Below, in pieces: positions 50,775 to 59,994 of a DNA stretch of 64,000 nt (position 1 is its first letter; the number at the start of each line of letters is the position of its first letter). The notes under the pieces are model-generated. The model saw only the letters and a list, made by a program, of their open reading frames with translations, was not told where the DNA came from and ran no database searches. A program made the position numbers and the translations under genes. The DNA lies in the NCBI RefSeq assembly GCF_019970065.1, contig NZ_JAHXYH010000004.1, forward strand, positions 248,001-312,000, read 5' to 3'. This DNA is from Chryseobacterium sp. OSA05B. Its GTDB lineage: Bacteria; Bacteroidota; Bacteroidia; Flavobacteriales; Weeksellaceae.

Positions 50775-52985
50775 TTATTTTTTGCTTTTTGTTTTCTTAG
50801 GCATTTGAGTAGTTCCTGAATTTTTAGTCTTTGTATCAGGAGGGGTGTTTTCTCCTCTTACAAGCTTTAATTCATCAACCAATCTTCTTGCTCCTGCATA
50901 TTTGTCGATAGTCCAAAGAACGAAACGTACATCTACATTGATCGTTTTCTGCCACTCCTGTTCAAATACGATATCACCGCTTAATGCTTCGCTGTTTCCA
51001 TCGAATGCAATACCGATAAGGTTTCCGTCTCCGTCAATTACCGGAGAACCAGAGTTACCCCCTGTAATGTCATTGTTGGAAAGGAAGTTCACAGGCATAT
51101 ATCCTGCAGCATCAGCATACTGTCCGAAATCTTTAAGGTTATAAAGATCGATCACTCTTTGTGGAAGATCGAATTCCTCGTCACCTTTTTTGTATTTTCC
51201 TACAAGACCGGTCATATCAGTATAATAGTTATCTGTAACACCGAAGTAGTTTCTGTCTTCTCTGATCGGAAGTTTATCTACCGTTCCGTATGTTAATCTC
51301 ATGGTAGAGTTAGCATCAGGGTAGAATTTCTTTTCAGGCATCGCTTTCATTAATCCAGCTAAGAAAAGACGGTTGTTTTTGTTGAAGTTATCATCCACTT
51401 TAGCATACTTCTCAGTGCTCATTTTTTGGTCAGCAACGATTCCGTTGGCGATTTTCCAAAGTGGATCAGCATCTAATTTTAATGCATCAGGATTCAGTAA
51501 AAAGTTTGTAGCAGAAGTCTTATTTGCGAAGATTGAAGAATAAGCTACGTTAGAAAGCGTTTTAGCATCTAATCCTAAAATAGTAGCAGATGCCACTTCC
51601 TTGTTCTTTACTCTGGTTTGGTAAAGATTGGCCATAGAAGCAAGCATTTCTCCCTCCAGAGATGGATTGAAGTTTTCGTAAGCTGCTTTAAGTGCCGCTT
51701 CGGTCTTAGCTTTCATCGCAAGTCTTCCCTGCATGTCCTGAGCTGCGTAAGCTTTAAGGACAGATCCTACCTGCAAAGCAAGCGTAATATATTTTGCATT
51801 TCTTGAGAACTGTGAAGCGTAGTTTCTTTCAACATTTCTTTCAGAAACCTGCTTGTAATAAGCTTCGATATCTTCTAATACACCATCATAAGCAGTATTT
51901 CCAGGCATTACAGACCATTTTCTGTACGTATCCTCAATCTTTTGTTTATCAGAGATCGTTCCGTTTTTATCTACCGCATCGATAGTTCCTTGTCTGTTTT
52001 TCCAGTAGTTGGCTACAGAAGCATATTGAGACGCATAGTTAAGCTGAGTCGCTTTATCTTTGTCCATATACTTTTTCATAACGTCCATAGCAAGTTTGGA
52101 AGCTTCTACCCACGCCGGATAGTCTTTGTTTACCATCTGCTGAATTCCGTAAGAAGTCAGGTAACGGTTGGTTCTTCCAGGGTATCCAAGAATCATAGAG
52201 AAATCTCCAGGCTTGATTCCTTTAAGAGAAACCGGAAGGAAGTGCTTAGGCTTCAATGGAACGTTGCTTGGAGCAAATTCTGCAGGGTTTCCTGCTGCAT
52301 CTCCATATACTCTGAACACGGTGAAGTCAGCTGTATGTCTTGGCCATTCCCAGTTGTCTGTGTCACCTCCGAATTTTCCTAATGATGATGGTGGTGCACC
52401 TACCAGTCTGATGTCTTTGTAATCCTGGTAAACGAAATAGTAGAATTCATTTCCGTTGAAGAAATCTCTTACCACTACCGTGTATTTCCCGTTTTCAGAG
52501 TTTTCAGTCTGGATGGCTTTAGTTTCAGCATCAATAACTGCTTTTCTCTCTGCTCCGGTCATATTGTTATTTAGCTTAGAATTGATTCTCTGCGTAGCAT
52601 CATCCATTCTAACTAAAAATCTTACATAAAGATCTTTTGCGTTAAATTCATCCTTCTGCTTCATTGCCCAGAATCCGTTTTTCAGATAATCTTTTTCAGG
52701 AGTAGAAGCGGCAGCTACAGCACCGTAACCACAGTGGTGATTGGTGAAAATTAGTCCTTTGTCAGAAACAATTTCCCCAGTACAGAAGCCTCCGAAGCTT
52801 ACGATAGCATCTTTTAAGCTTGAATTGTTTACCGAATAAATTTCTTCAGGTGTCAAATGCAGTCCTTCTTTTTGCATATCGACCCCGTTAAGTCTTTTGA
52901 TGAGCATTAACAGCCACATCCCCTCATCCGCTCTCATCTGAGCAAAGCCCAATAAGAAAGTGAACAGTAGAAATAGTCTTTTCAT
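50775..52985 (-). CDS. S46-family dipeptidyl-peptidase, DPP7 type
   Basis: The 736-residue protein has a signal peptide (LFLLFTFLLGFAQMRA), the mature N-terminus DEGMWLL common to S46 enzymes, catalytic His84 in FTNHHCGYG, catalytic Ser645 in TGGNSGSPV, and the full helical domain between. In the S46 specificity position the sequence is AFDGN with Gly near residue 663, as in DPP7, not the Arg of DPP11; this predicts release of dipeptides with hydrophobic or small P1 residues. The enzyme works in the periplasm on peptides from protein digestion. It is monocistronic, with its own terminator. The C-terminal KTKSKK-type tail is unusual and basic. Confidence 0.93.
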   Translation of the reverse strand: MKRLFLLFTFLLGFAQMRADEGMWLLMLIKRLNGVDMQKEGLHLTPEEIYSVNNSSLKDAIVSFGGFCTGEIVSDKGLIFTNHHCGYGAVAAASTPEKDYLKNGFWAMKQKDEFNAKDLYVRFLVRMDDATQRINSKLNNNMTGAERKAVIDAETKAIQTENSENGKYTVVVRDFFNGNEFYYFVYQDYKDIRLVGAPPSSLGKFGGDTDNWEWPRHTADFTVFRVYGDAAGNPAEFAPSNVPLKPKHFLPVSLKGIKPGDFSMILGYPGRTNRYLTSYGIQQMVNKDYPAWVEASKLAMDVMKKYMDKDKATQLNYASQYASVANYWKNRQGTIDAVDKNGTISDKQKIEDTYRKWSVMPGNTAYDGVLEDIEAYYKQVSERNVERNYASQFSRNAKYITLALQVGSVLKAYAAQDMQGRLAMKAKTEAALKAAYENFNPSLEGEMLASMANLYQTRVKNKEVASATILGLDAKTLSNVAYSSIFANKTSATNFLLNPDALKLDADPLWKIANGIVADQKMSTEKYAKVDDNFNKNNRLFLAGLMKAMPEKKFYPDANSTMRLTYGTVDKLPIREDRNYFGVTDNYYTDMTGLVGKYKKGDEEFDLPQRVIDLYNLKDFGQYADAAGYMPVNFLSNNDITGGNSGSPVIDGDGNLIGIAFDGNSEALSGDIVFEQEWQKTINVDVRFVLWTIDKYAGARRLVDELKLVRGENTPPDTKTKNSGTTQMPKKTKSKK

Positions 52986-53071
52986 TTTATAAAATAATTT
53001 TTGTGTCGCTAATTTACTAATTTTTACGATATTCTGTCCCGGAATGGTATGAAAATGGAAGGATAATGCGC

Positions 53072-53506
53072 ATGAAAAAAATACTCCTATCTTTTTTTGC
53101 CGTTTTACTTCTCGGAGTCATTGCCGGTTGTTCTGCTGTCCCTGAAAAGAATCATAGCCTTCAAAGGCAATGGATGCTCGTTTCCTTCGATAAATTTTCT
53201 AAGGAAGAACTGATTAAAAATAAGGCTGAAATCAATTTGACAGGTGTCATGGAGAAAGGGAAAATAAAAGGCAGTGCCCATATGGGATGCAACGGTATGT
53301 TCTTTACTTCTGAATTTAAAAGCGGAGGAAGCGTGAAAATTTCAGGAGTGGGAAGTACCATGAAAGCATGCCAGAATATGGATCTGGAAAACGTATTTAT
53401 TCAAAAGTTCGATAAAATGACCCATTATTCCATAGAAGGACATTTTCTGACCTTATCGGATGACAGCGGAAATACTATGAAATTTGTAGCAGCTGATTGG
53501 GATTAG
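53072..53506 (+). CDS. META-domain (HslJ-like) lipoprotein
   Basis: The 144-residue lipoprotein has lipobox VIAGC. The META-type core includes LQRQWMLVSFD at the start, GSAHMGCNGMFFTSEF (the conserved 'GCN' turn), STMKACQNMDLENVF and LTLSDDSGNTMKF at the end. HslJ of E. coli is a heat-shock-inducible envelope protein; here it is probably a periplasmic-facing lipoprotein of unknown role. The ATG at 53066, two codons upstream, is an alternative start. Confidence 0.85.
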   Translation: MKKILLSFFAVLLLGVIAGCSAVPEKNHSLQRQWMLVSFDKFSKEELIKNKAEINLTGVMEKGKIKGSAHMGCNGMFFTSEFKSGGSVKISGVGSTMKACQNMDLENVFIQKFDKMTHYSIEGHFLTLSDDSGNTMKFVAADWD

Positions 53507-53544
53507 TAACAGTATCTTAATTCACTCGAGTATAAAAATATAAA

Positions 53545-53570
53545 AGTCCGCATAGTGCGGACTTTCTGCT
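53545..53570. terminator. Bidirectional terminator
   Basis: AAAGTCCGCA (53545-53554) and TGCGGACTTT form a 10-bp stem around a short loop, with A-run before and T-run after. It separates the convergent META gene and surface-protein operon. Confidence 0.85.
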
Positions 53571-53588
53571 TGAAATCTGGTTGGGTTA

Positions 53589-54002
53589 TCAGTTTTTTGG
53601 GATTGTTTTCTTTATTTCTTCCAGAGTTGCCGTATTAGGCAAGCCCTGCACGTTTTTATTTGTGTTGTTAGAAATCGGATGAGATGCCTGTCTGTTGGGA
53701 ATAGAAGCTTTAATTTCAGCGAGACTTGCTGTATTGGGAAGTAATTTCCCTGAATTATTCGATGGAGAAGTCTGAGCTTTTGTCTCCTGTTTCTTCACTT
53801 CAAGTCCCTGTTCCGAAGCCAGAGTCGTTACAGCCTGCTTTTTGGGAGCATTTTCCTGAGCCGTTTTGGCCCATTGAGCTTCCCGTTCTCTGAGCTGTTT
53901 CACAACCTGGGCCTGATCTTCAGGTTCGGCAGCTTTCTTATTTTCCTGAGCATAAACACCTATGCTTAATGCTGCAAATGCAATGATATATAGTGATTTC
54001 AT
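53589..54002 (-). CDS. Small secreted protein with repeated LPNTAxLxEIKxxIP motif
   Basis: This 137-residue protein has a signal peptide (YIIAFAALSIGVYAQ) and a charged Glu/Ala/Gln middle with helical propensity (REREAQWAKTAQENAPKKQ). The C-terminal half carries a tandem motif, LPNTASLAEIKASIPNRQ and LPNTATLEEIKKTIPKN. No family is recognised. It starts 6 bp after the stop of the large surface-protein gene and so belongs to the same operon. Confidence 0.6.
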   Translation of the reverse strand: MKSLYIIAFAALSIGVYAQENKKAAEPEDQAQVVKQLREREAQWAKTAQENAPKKQAVTTLASEQGLEVKKQETKAQTSPSNNSGKLLPNTASLAEIKASIPNRQASHPISNNTNKNVQGLPNTATLEEIKKTIPKN

Positions 54003-54008
54003 GATCGT

Positions 54009-56558
54009 TTATTTAATGTTTACCAGTACTTTAATTTTACCAACCGAGTTTTGGTCATAATCCTGAAGTGCTTTTCCGATTACCTGTCCTATTTTTACCT
54101 TTTTAGGATTCGCTTTCATGGCGGTTCCGGACAGGGAAGAGGTCACCAAAAGATCTCCTCTCTTAATTTTTCCACCTTCAAGACATACTTTCGTAGGAAT
54201 AACCCCAATGACTCCCATTGGAACTTTTCCTATTAATTCAGAATCTATATTTTCTTCCGTTAAAAGAACGCCAGGTTTGGTTGCATAAACTCCCGCAACA
54301 AGTGTAGAATAGGGTTTTGATGATTTCTCCACGGTACGGTCAGAATCCGTTGAGATGATTAAAATATCTCCCGGTTCATAGTCTGAAGTAAGACCTTCCA
54401 CGTCAAATGCTTCCGCAACGTCAGCTCCACTGTTTTGCGTTCCTCCGTTGAAGAATCCCATTCCTGATTTATTAATTCTGGCTACATTAGTCCCTACATT
54501 CCTCATAACTAGAATATTTCCGGAGGCTCCTCTGTGATCTATTACAGCAGCAGATCCCGTTCCGTCATTACGAACATCCAGAACAGTTTGTGTATTGGCC
54601 GTATTGAAGTTCGTGAAACGTCCCGCTCTACCAGTCCCGAAATTAGGAACCCAGCCATAAATTGCTGATCCTGTTCCATCTACCGTAGCTTCTACACCAT
54701 CACCAGTATTGGCGGCGTTGGCTGTGATTCCGTTTCCGTTACCTTCTGCTATGGCTATTAATGCGGGTCCGTTTCCAGCCGGGTTGCTGGCATGGAATAA
54801 TCCGGCAAAACCACCGGTTCCTGAAGAAATCCCGTAGATCCCGGCAGTACCGAAGTTGGCAAACTGTGAATTCACTTCTCCTTTTACAGCAGGAGAGGTA
54901 CCTGTTACCCGGTCAACCTTAAAGTTTCCGGCAGTACCGTTACCTACAGTGGTCACCGTTATTACATCGCTTGTATTCGCATCATTAAATATATTGAACT
55001 TTCCGGCCCGGCCTGTTGCAAAAGTAGGAACCCATGCATACAGGGCATTTCCTGCACCGTCGATATTGGTTTCAACACCGTTTCCGTCTTTGCCGGCATT
55101 AGCGGTGATGGCATTTCCGTTACCATCAGTTAAAGAAATTAATGCGGCTCCGTTTCCGGAAGGATTGGAGGCGTAGAATAATCCTGCACGCCCTCCTGTT
55201 CCGGATGAAACTCCAAAAACAGCTGCGGCCCCGAAGTTTCCGAAAATGGTATTTACTTCACCTCTTACCGCTGCGCCTACGCTATTGGTATTGTCCACCA
55301 GGAAAGAGGCAGCATTACCCTGGGTATTATCCGGAATATTTCCGTTACCGTTCGTTTCCACCTCAAATACATTATTGAGTTCATTGGACGCATTAAAGTT
55401 TTCAAAACGTCCCGCACGTCCTTTACTATTGTTTAATCCTACCTGTCCTAAAACCCCGACAGCTGTTCCGGTAGTATTTGTAGAGATAAAACCTCTTACC
55501 CCGTAACCTCCACCATCGTTTCTTCCTACTACGGCTCCGGCAATATCACTGGTTGTTCTGCCTACGACAGCTTCACCGGCTCCGTTATTATCTCCGATAA
55601 TCCCTGCAGAAGTCTGTGCGCTGGTAATTCCGTGTACGGCGAAACCGGTTCCTGTTGAACTTAAAACACCTGTACCGCTTCCTGATGAGGAAACGTTGAT
55701 GACGGTTCCGTTTCCGAGGGTATTCGCGTTTAGGACATTGTTGTTATTGGCATTGTTGAAAATAGATAAACTGGCTGCAATTCCATTGGTACTGGTTGCA
55801 GTAAGACCTGTTCCTGTATTACTATTCGCATAAACTCCTGTTCCTGCACCCGAGGAATTCCCGTAAACTCCGAGGCCGGTGGGAGTGACCCCATAGATGC
55901 CCCATCCGCTTCCTGCCTGGCTTCCCCAGATTCCTATTCCTAATCCTCCGGTTCCGTTATTGATCCCTCTTACTGCACTGGAGAATCCTCCCGGTGCGGT
56001 ACTGTTTACAATTCCGCGTACCGGGGCAATACTGGAAGTCGTTGTATTATTAACCCCTTCCACAGAAGTTCCGTCACCGTCATTGGTGAGGGAGAATAGA
56101 GTGGAAGCATTGTTTACGGTATTGGTGTAAGGTATGGCGAAGGTTCCGCCGGTTCCGCCTGCAGATTTGGCATACATGGCATAAGGTACACTTAATAGCT
56201 GGCTTGTTCCTGCTATGGTATAGTTCGTACCACCGGCCGGATCGGTCTCAGTTTTTAGATAATAGCTGCCTGAAGGCCAGTTGATGGTAGAAAATGTTCC
56301 GGAAAGCACAGTTCCCGTTCCTATTTCCATACTGATAAGTCCATTCGCATTGGTAAGTCCGGTTAATCGTTCCGAATAGACCAGTGTTCCGGCTGGAGAG
56401 CCTTGTAACACACTTACTTTAACAGCGATATTTTGATTGACCAGCAGCTGGCCGGATCCGTTTCTCATGATAGCCTGGTAGCTCATTTTTTCCGGAGCCT
56501 GGGCATGTCCTATAAAGAGGCCCAGCATGATCCCCAGCGAGAGTAATATTTTTTTCAT
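54009..56558 (-). CDS. Large repetitive secreted protein with tailspike-like C-terminus
   Basis: The 849-residue protein has a signal peptide (LLSLGIMLGLFIGHAQ), then APEKMSYQAIMRNGSGQLLVNQNI, a domain common at the start of flavobacterial secreted proteins. A long Gly/Asn/Thr-rich beta-helix-like region follows with imperfect repeats; two units of about 117 residues (around 435-680) share GTGG-AGLF-ASNP-GNG, NGNG-ITANA and FGTGRAG or FATGRAG words. The last 140 residues, from GADVAEAFDVEG, resemble the C-terminal chaperone domains of phage tailspikes. It lacks a T9SS sorting domain itself but lies 4 bp downstream of a gene with one. Confidence 0.7.
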   Translation of the reverse strand: MKKILLSLGIMLGLFIGHAQAPEKMSYQAIMRNGSGQLLVNQNIAVKVSVLQGSPAGTLVYSERLTGLTNANGLISMEIGTGTVLSGTFSTINWPSGSYYLKTETDPAGGTNYTIAGTSQLLSVPYAMYAKSAGGTGGTFAIPYTNTVNNASTLFSLTNDGDGTSVEGVNNTTTSSIAPVRGIVNSTAPGGFSSAVRGINNGTGGLGIGIWGSQAGSGWGIYGVTPTGLGVYGNSSGAGTGVYANSNTGTGLTATSTNGIAASLSIFNNANNNNVLNANTLGNGTVINVSSSGSGTGVLSSTGTGFAVHGITSAQTSAGIIGDNNGAGEAVVGRTTSDIAGAVVGRNDGGGYGVRGFISTNTTGTAVGVLGQVGLNNSKGRAGRFENFNASNELNNVFEVETNGNGNIPDNTQGNAASFLVDNTNSVGAAVRGEVNTIFGNFGAAAVFGVSSGTGGRAGLFYASNPSGNGAALISLTDGNGNAITANAGKDGNGVETNIDGAGNALYAWVPTFATGRAGKFNIFNDANTSDVITVTTVGNGTAGNFKVDRVTGTSPAVKGEVNSQFANFGTAGIYGISSGTGGFAGLFHASNPAGNGPALIAIAEGNGNGITANAANTGDGVEATVDGTGSAIYGWVPNFGTGRAGRFTNFNTANTQTVLDVRNDGTGSAAVIDHRGASGNILVMRNVGTNVARINKSGMGFFNGGTQNSGADVAEAFDVEGLTSDYEPGDILIISTDSDRTVEKSSKPYSTLVAGVYATKPGVLLTEENIDSELIGKVPMGVIGVIPTKVCLEGGKIKRGDLLVTSSLSGTAMKANPKKVKIGQVIGKALQDYDQNSVGKIKVLVNIK

Positions 56559-56562
56559 GGCG

Positions 56563-57045
56563 TTATTTTTTGATGACTTTAAATGTTTTTAGGTTTTCCC
56601 CGCTCTGATTGATCCGGATAATGTATACTGCCGAAGGAAGAGAGGAAAAATCGAGTTCGGATTTTGACTGTGAGATCATAACCTTTTTGATCAGCTTGCC
56701 CTGAGCATCGAACAATTGATATTCGGATCCTTTGTAGGGAGCTGAATTAAAATCGATGTACAGATAATCTCTGACAGGATTAGGATAGAGTAAAATGCCT
56801 TCTTGCTTTGATACGGTTTCACTGGCAGAGAGTGTAGTGATTTCGTAGGCCTGTTGTACACCTTCCGTCATTTGGGAATTGACTCCCTTGTACAGATAAG
56901 TGGTTTGGCCGACACTGTAAGAAACCGAGCCGTTGCTTCCTGATGCATTTGTTCCCGTAGCCAGCACCACAGATTGAGCGTGTAATATACTGACGGCAAA
57001 GGAGAACAGGATGAGAAAGAAGCAGTGAATAGATGTTCTTTTCAT
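56563..57045 (-). CDS. Secreted protein with T9SS type A sorting domain
   Basis: The 160-residue protein has a signal peptide (FFLILFSFAVSILHAQ), a short beta region with SVSYSVGQTTYLYKG, a VQQAYEI segment, and a C-terminal sorting domain: ILLYPNPVRDYLYIDF, YQLFDAQGKLIKKV, FSSLPSAVYIIRI and LKTFKVIKK. The passenger is very small, so the protein may be an accessory or carrier for the repetitive protein downstream. It heads a three-gene operon (this gene, 54009, 53589). Confidence 0.85.
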   Translation of the reverse strand: MKRTSIHCFFLILFSFAVSILHAQSVVLATGTNASGSNGSVSYSVGQTTYLYKGVNSQMTEGVQQAYEITTLSASETVSKQEGILLYPNPVRDYLYIDFNSAPYKGSEYQLFDAQGKLIKKVMISQSKSELDFSSLPSAVYIIRINQSGENLKTFKVIKK

Positions 57046-57144
57046 GTAAATGGTTTTGTGGTTATTAATTGGTTTTCCAAGTTTTCAAATGAAAATTTGT
57101 AGACACTAAATTACCACATATCACAACCGGATAAGAGGAAAATA

Positions 57145-57174
57145 GACTAACGGTAAAAAAAATCGACCAACGGC
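57145..57174 (-). promoter_or_regulatory. LytTR-type operator candidate before surface-protein operon
   Basis: On the minus strand, GCCGTTGGTC (57174-57165) and ACCGTTAGTC (57154-57145) are direct repeats with 20-bp start spacing. ACCGTTAGT fits the general LytTR half-site pattern (W-M-M-GTT-N-R-K). The site lies 100-130 bp upstream of the start at 57045, between that gene and the orphan LytTR regulator. Confidence 0.5.
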
Positions 57175-57205
57175 ACTTTGTTGCAAAAATGTTGGTATTC
57201 AAGGA

Positions 57206-57913
57206 TTAAGGATCGAGAAAAGAGAGGCTGTCTTTGTAGGTTCTGCCTATAGGAAGCCTAATCTGATGGATCAGTTCTATTTCATGGCTGTTTTTTCCGC
57301 GGATGAAATGGCGGGGAACGGCATAGCTGCGGTGTATCCTTACAAAGGAGTCGAAAAAGCTTTTATGGAGCAGATTTCCCAGAGAATCGAGGATGCAGTG
57401 TTTCTTATCGTGAGTGACGAGGCGGGTATAATCTTTTAGGGCTTCAAGGTAAAGAATATCGGTAAGTTTGATCTGAGAAACATGACCGCCTTCTTTTATT
57501 TTAATACAGTTTTCACCGAGAAGGGCATCGAAGCAGTCACATTTTTCCTTCATTTCAAAAAAACTGAAGACTTTCTGCATGGAGGTGTGGAAGCGTTCCG
57601 GTTTAAGAGGTTTGGTGACGAAGTCCAGTACATCAATTTCAAAAGCTTGTGCGGCCAGTTCTGCGTGGGAACTTACAAAGATGCAGGCTGGGATTTTATA
57701 AGCCAGTTTCCTGAAATCCAGACCACTCATGCCGGGGAGCCGGGTTTCGCAGATCAGAAGATCTATAGGAAATTCCAGGTAAGGAACAGCCTTTTCCGCC
57801 GAATTAAAAGACGCAATAACTTCTATATTGTCATATTGTCTGATGTGATGCTGAAGAACCAGTCTGTCCAGTTCATCATCATCAATGATCATACAGTTAA
57901 TACGCGTAATCAT
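57206..57913 (-). CDS. Orphan LytTR regulator with altered phospho-acceptor
   Basis: The 235-residue regulator has a receiver domain with IIDDDELD and VTKPLKPERF (conserved Lys). At the phospho-acceptor position the sequence is DLLICETRLPGMSG: Glu56 stands where other regulators have Asp four residues before the Pro. The C-terminal LytTR domain has CIKIKEGGHVSQIKLTDILYLEA and FVRIHRSYAVP. No histidine-kinase gene is adjacent. It lies directly upstream of the T9SS/surface-protein operon, whose upstream region contains LytTR-like repeats. It may act without phosphorylation. Confidence 0.88.
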   Translation of the reverse strand: MITRINCMIIDDDELDRLVLQHHIRQYDNIEVIASFNSAEKAVPYLEFPIDLLICETRLPGMSGLDFRKLAYKIPACIFVSSHAELAAQAFEIDVLDFVTKPLKPERFHTSMQKVFSFFEMKEKCDCFDALLGENCIKIKEGGHVSQIKLTDILYLEALKDYTRLVTHDKKHCILDSLGNLLHKSFFDSFVRIHRSYAVPRHFIRGKNSHEIELIHQIRLPIGRTYKDSLSFLDP

Positions 57914-58117
57914 GATTTGGGTGTTAGTTTTTATAAGATTTATAATTTTTTATGTTTATTAATTATAAATCAGCTTTATAAAGTTATTAATTTTTTACAA
58001 AAGAAAGTTATTGTAAACTTAAATTAACATTAAAATATGGGGAATACTAAAAATTGATTTTGTTTTTTTTCCTGAAAATTGGTATCTTGTGAAAATCACA
58101 AACATAGACAGAAATTA

Positions 58118-59344
58118 ATGCTAGATAAGAAAGAACATAATTACGAGAAGGCTATTTTGGTAGGGGTTGTCACCCAGAATCAGGATGAAGACAAGCTTAC
58201 GGAATATATGGATGAATTGGAATTTTTGGCGTTCACAGCAGGTGCAACGGTCCATAAACGATTTACACAAAAATTAACCCAGCCGGATTCCAAAACCTTT
58301 ATCGGAAGCGGAAAAGCACAGGAAATAAAAGAGTATGTAAAGGAAAACGAGATCGGAACAGTTATTTTTGATGACGAATTATCTCCTTCCCAGCTGAAAA
58401 ACCTTGAAAGGGAAATAGAAGTAAAAATTCTCGACAGAACCAATCTGATCCTCGATATTTTTGCACAGAGAGCACAGACTTCCTATGCGAGAACTCAGGT
58501 AGAACTGGCCCAATATCAATATCTTTTACCACGTCTGACCAGAATGTGGACTCACTTGGAGCGTCAGAAAGGGGGAATCGGGATGAGAGGTCCGGGAGAA
58601 ACCGAGATTGAAACTGACCGTCGTATCATTCGTGACAGAATTTCCCTGTTAAAGGAAAAACTGAAAACCATCGACAGACAGATGGCCACTCAGCGTAACA
58701 ACCGCGGAAAAGTGGTGCGTGCTGCTTTGGTGGGCTATACCAACGTAGGAAAATCTACTTTGATGAATGCACTTTCCAAGTCCGATGTTTTTGCAGAGAA
58801 TAAATTATTTGCAACGCTGGATACTACGGTGAGAAAAGTGGTGATCGGAAATTTACCGTTCCTGCTTACGGATACGGTAGGATTTATCAGAAAACTTCCG
58901 ACTCAGCTTGTAGAATCTTTCAAATCCACTTTGGATGAGGTTCGCGAGGCGGATCTGCTTATTCACGTGGTGGATATTTCCCATGAAAGCTTTGAAGATC
59001 AGGTAGAATCTGTGAATAATATTTTAATGGAGATCAATGCTCATCAGAAACCGATGATCATGGTATTCAATAAAATCGATGATTTCAGCTACGATAAAAA
59101 AGATGAGGATGACCTTACGCCGTCCACCAAAAAGAATATTTCTTTAGAGGAATGGACCAAAACATGGATGGGTAAATCTAAATATCCTACGGTTTTCATC
59201 TCGGCTCTGACGAAAGAGAATTTCCCGGAAATGAAGAAAATGATCTACGATGAAGTGATGAAGATTCATATCTCAAGATTCCCATACAATGATTTTCTTT
59301 TCGAATATTTCGACAACGACGAGGTAGAAGAAAACAACGATTAA
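58118..59344 (+). CDS. hflX: GTPase HflX
   Basis: The 408-residue protein has the HflX N-terminal domain (AILVGVVTQNQ, LEFLAFTAGATVHKRFTQKL, FIGSGKAQEIKEYV), the GTP-independent linker motif LTRMWTHLERQKGGIGMRGPGE, and a G domain with G1 GYTNVGKST, G3 DTVGFIRKLP, and G4 NKID. HflX binds the 50S subunit and splits stalled or hibernating ribosomes under stress. The ATG at 58118 is preferred to the upstream in-frame start at 58079. The following gene starts at the stop codon. Confidence 0.94.
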   Translation: MLDKKEHNYEKAILVGVVTQNQDEDKLTEYMDELEFLAFTAGATVHKRFTQKLTQPDSKTFIGSGKAQEIKEYVKENEIGTVIFDDELSPSQLKNLEREIEVKILDRTNLILDIFAQRAQTSYARTQVELAQYQYLLPRLTRMWTHLERQKGGIGMRGPGETEIETDRRIIRDRISLLKEKLKTIDRQMATQRNNRGKVVRAALVGYTNVGKSTLMNALSKSDVFAENKLFATLDTTVRKVVIGNLPFLLTDTVGFIRKLPTQLVESFKSTLDEVREADLLIHVVDISHESFEDQVESVNNILMEINAHQKPMIMVFNKIDDFSYDKKDEDDLTPSTKKNISLEEWTKTWMGKSKYPTVFISALTKENFPEMKKMIYDEVMKIHISRFPYNDFLFEYFDNDEVEENND

Positions 59345-59973
59345 TGAAATGTCACTTTTTCCTGTTATTCGTTTTATTTTCGGTTTTTGGGTTCAGCCAG
59401 AAATCAAAAGTTGATTTGAAAGACATTGAAAAAAGCCTTAAAAAGAAAGATTCTCCCTACAATTACGAGAAACTGATTTTTAAATACAAAGGATACCCAA
59501 AATCCCTGGACAGCATTGAAGCCCAGTACCTGTACTACGGCAGAAACTTCAGGGATGATAAAGTTTCGACATCTGATGAGCAGTTCAAAAGCCTTGCAGA
59601 TGCTTTTAAAGAAAGCAATTTTGACGAATGCATCAAACAGGGAAAAATCCTCTATGATAAAGATCCTACGAACCTGGATGTCCTTCTTGTCCTTCTCAGG
59701 GCTTATGATTCAAAGAAAGACGGGAGCAATTTCATTCATCACCTGAACCAGTTCCGTTCACTGACGGAAAGCATAAAAAATTCGGGAGACGGAACTTCTG
59801 AAAAAACCGCGTATCTGGTGAATTCCGTAGGAGACGAATACATCCTCCTGAATATCCTGAATATTGGAAAAGAGTATGTGAGAGGATCAAAGCCAACCAA
59901 GGAAGGGATGTTTGATATCTGGGAAAAAGACGGACATCAGTTATTTATTAAAATACTTTATTTAGACCTATAA
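59344..59973 (+). CDS. DUF4919-like secreted protein
   Basis: This 209-residue protein has a signal peptide (FLLFVLFSVFGFSQ). The rest is helical, TPR-like, with AQYLYYGRNF, FKESNFDECIKQGKILYDKDPTNLDVLLVLLRAYD and a C-terminal FDIWEKDGHQLFIKILYLD. The pattern resembles Bacteroidota DUF4919 proteins (assigned from memory). Its start overlaps the hflX stop by one base, so it is co-transcribed, and the antiporter gene follows by 21 bp. The function is unknown. Confidence 0.65.
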   Translation: MKCHFFLLFVLFSVFGFSQKSKVDLKDIEKSLKKKDSPYNYEKLIFKYKGYPKSLDSIEAQYLYYGRNFRDDKVSTSDEQFKSLADAFKESNFDECIKQGKILYDKDPTNLDVLLVLLRAYDSKKDGSNFIHHLNQFRSLTESIKNSGDGTSEKTAYLVNSVGDEYILLNILNIGKEYVRGSKPTKEGMFDIWEKDGHQLFIKILYLDL

Positions 59974-59994
59974 ATTAATTAAAAAAGACACTTA

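Noticed and set aside
54856-55506. Several long plus-strand ORFs opposite the repetitive surface protein
   Set aside because: They are Pro/Leu/Phe-rich antisense shadows of a Gly/Asn-rich repetitive gene on the minus strand, with no start context or domain.
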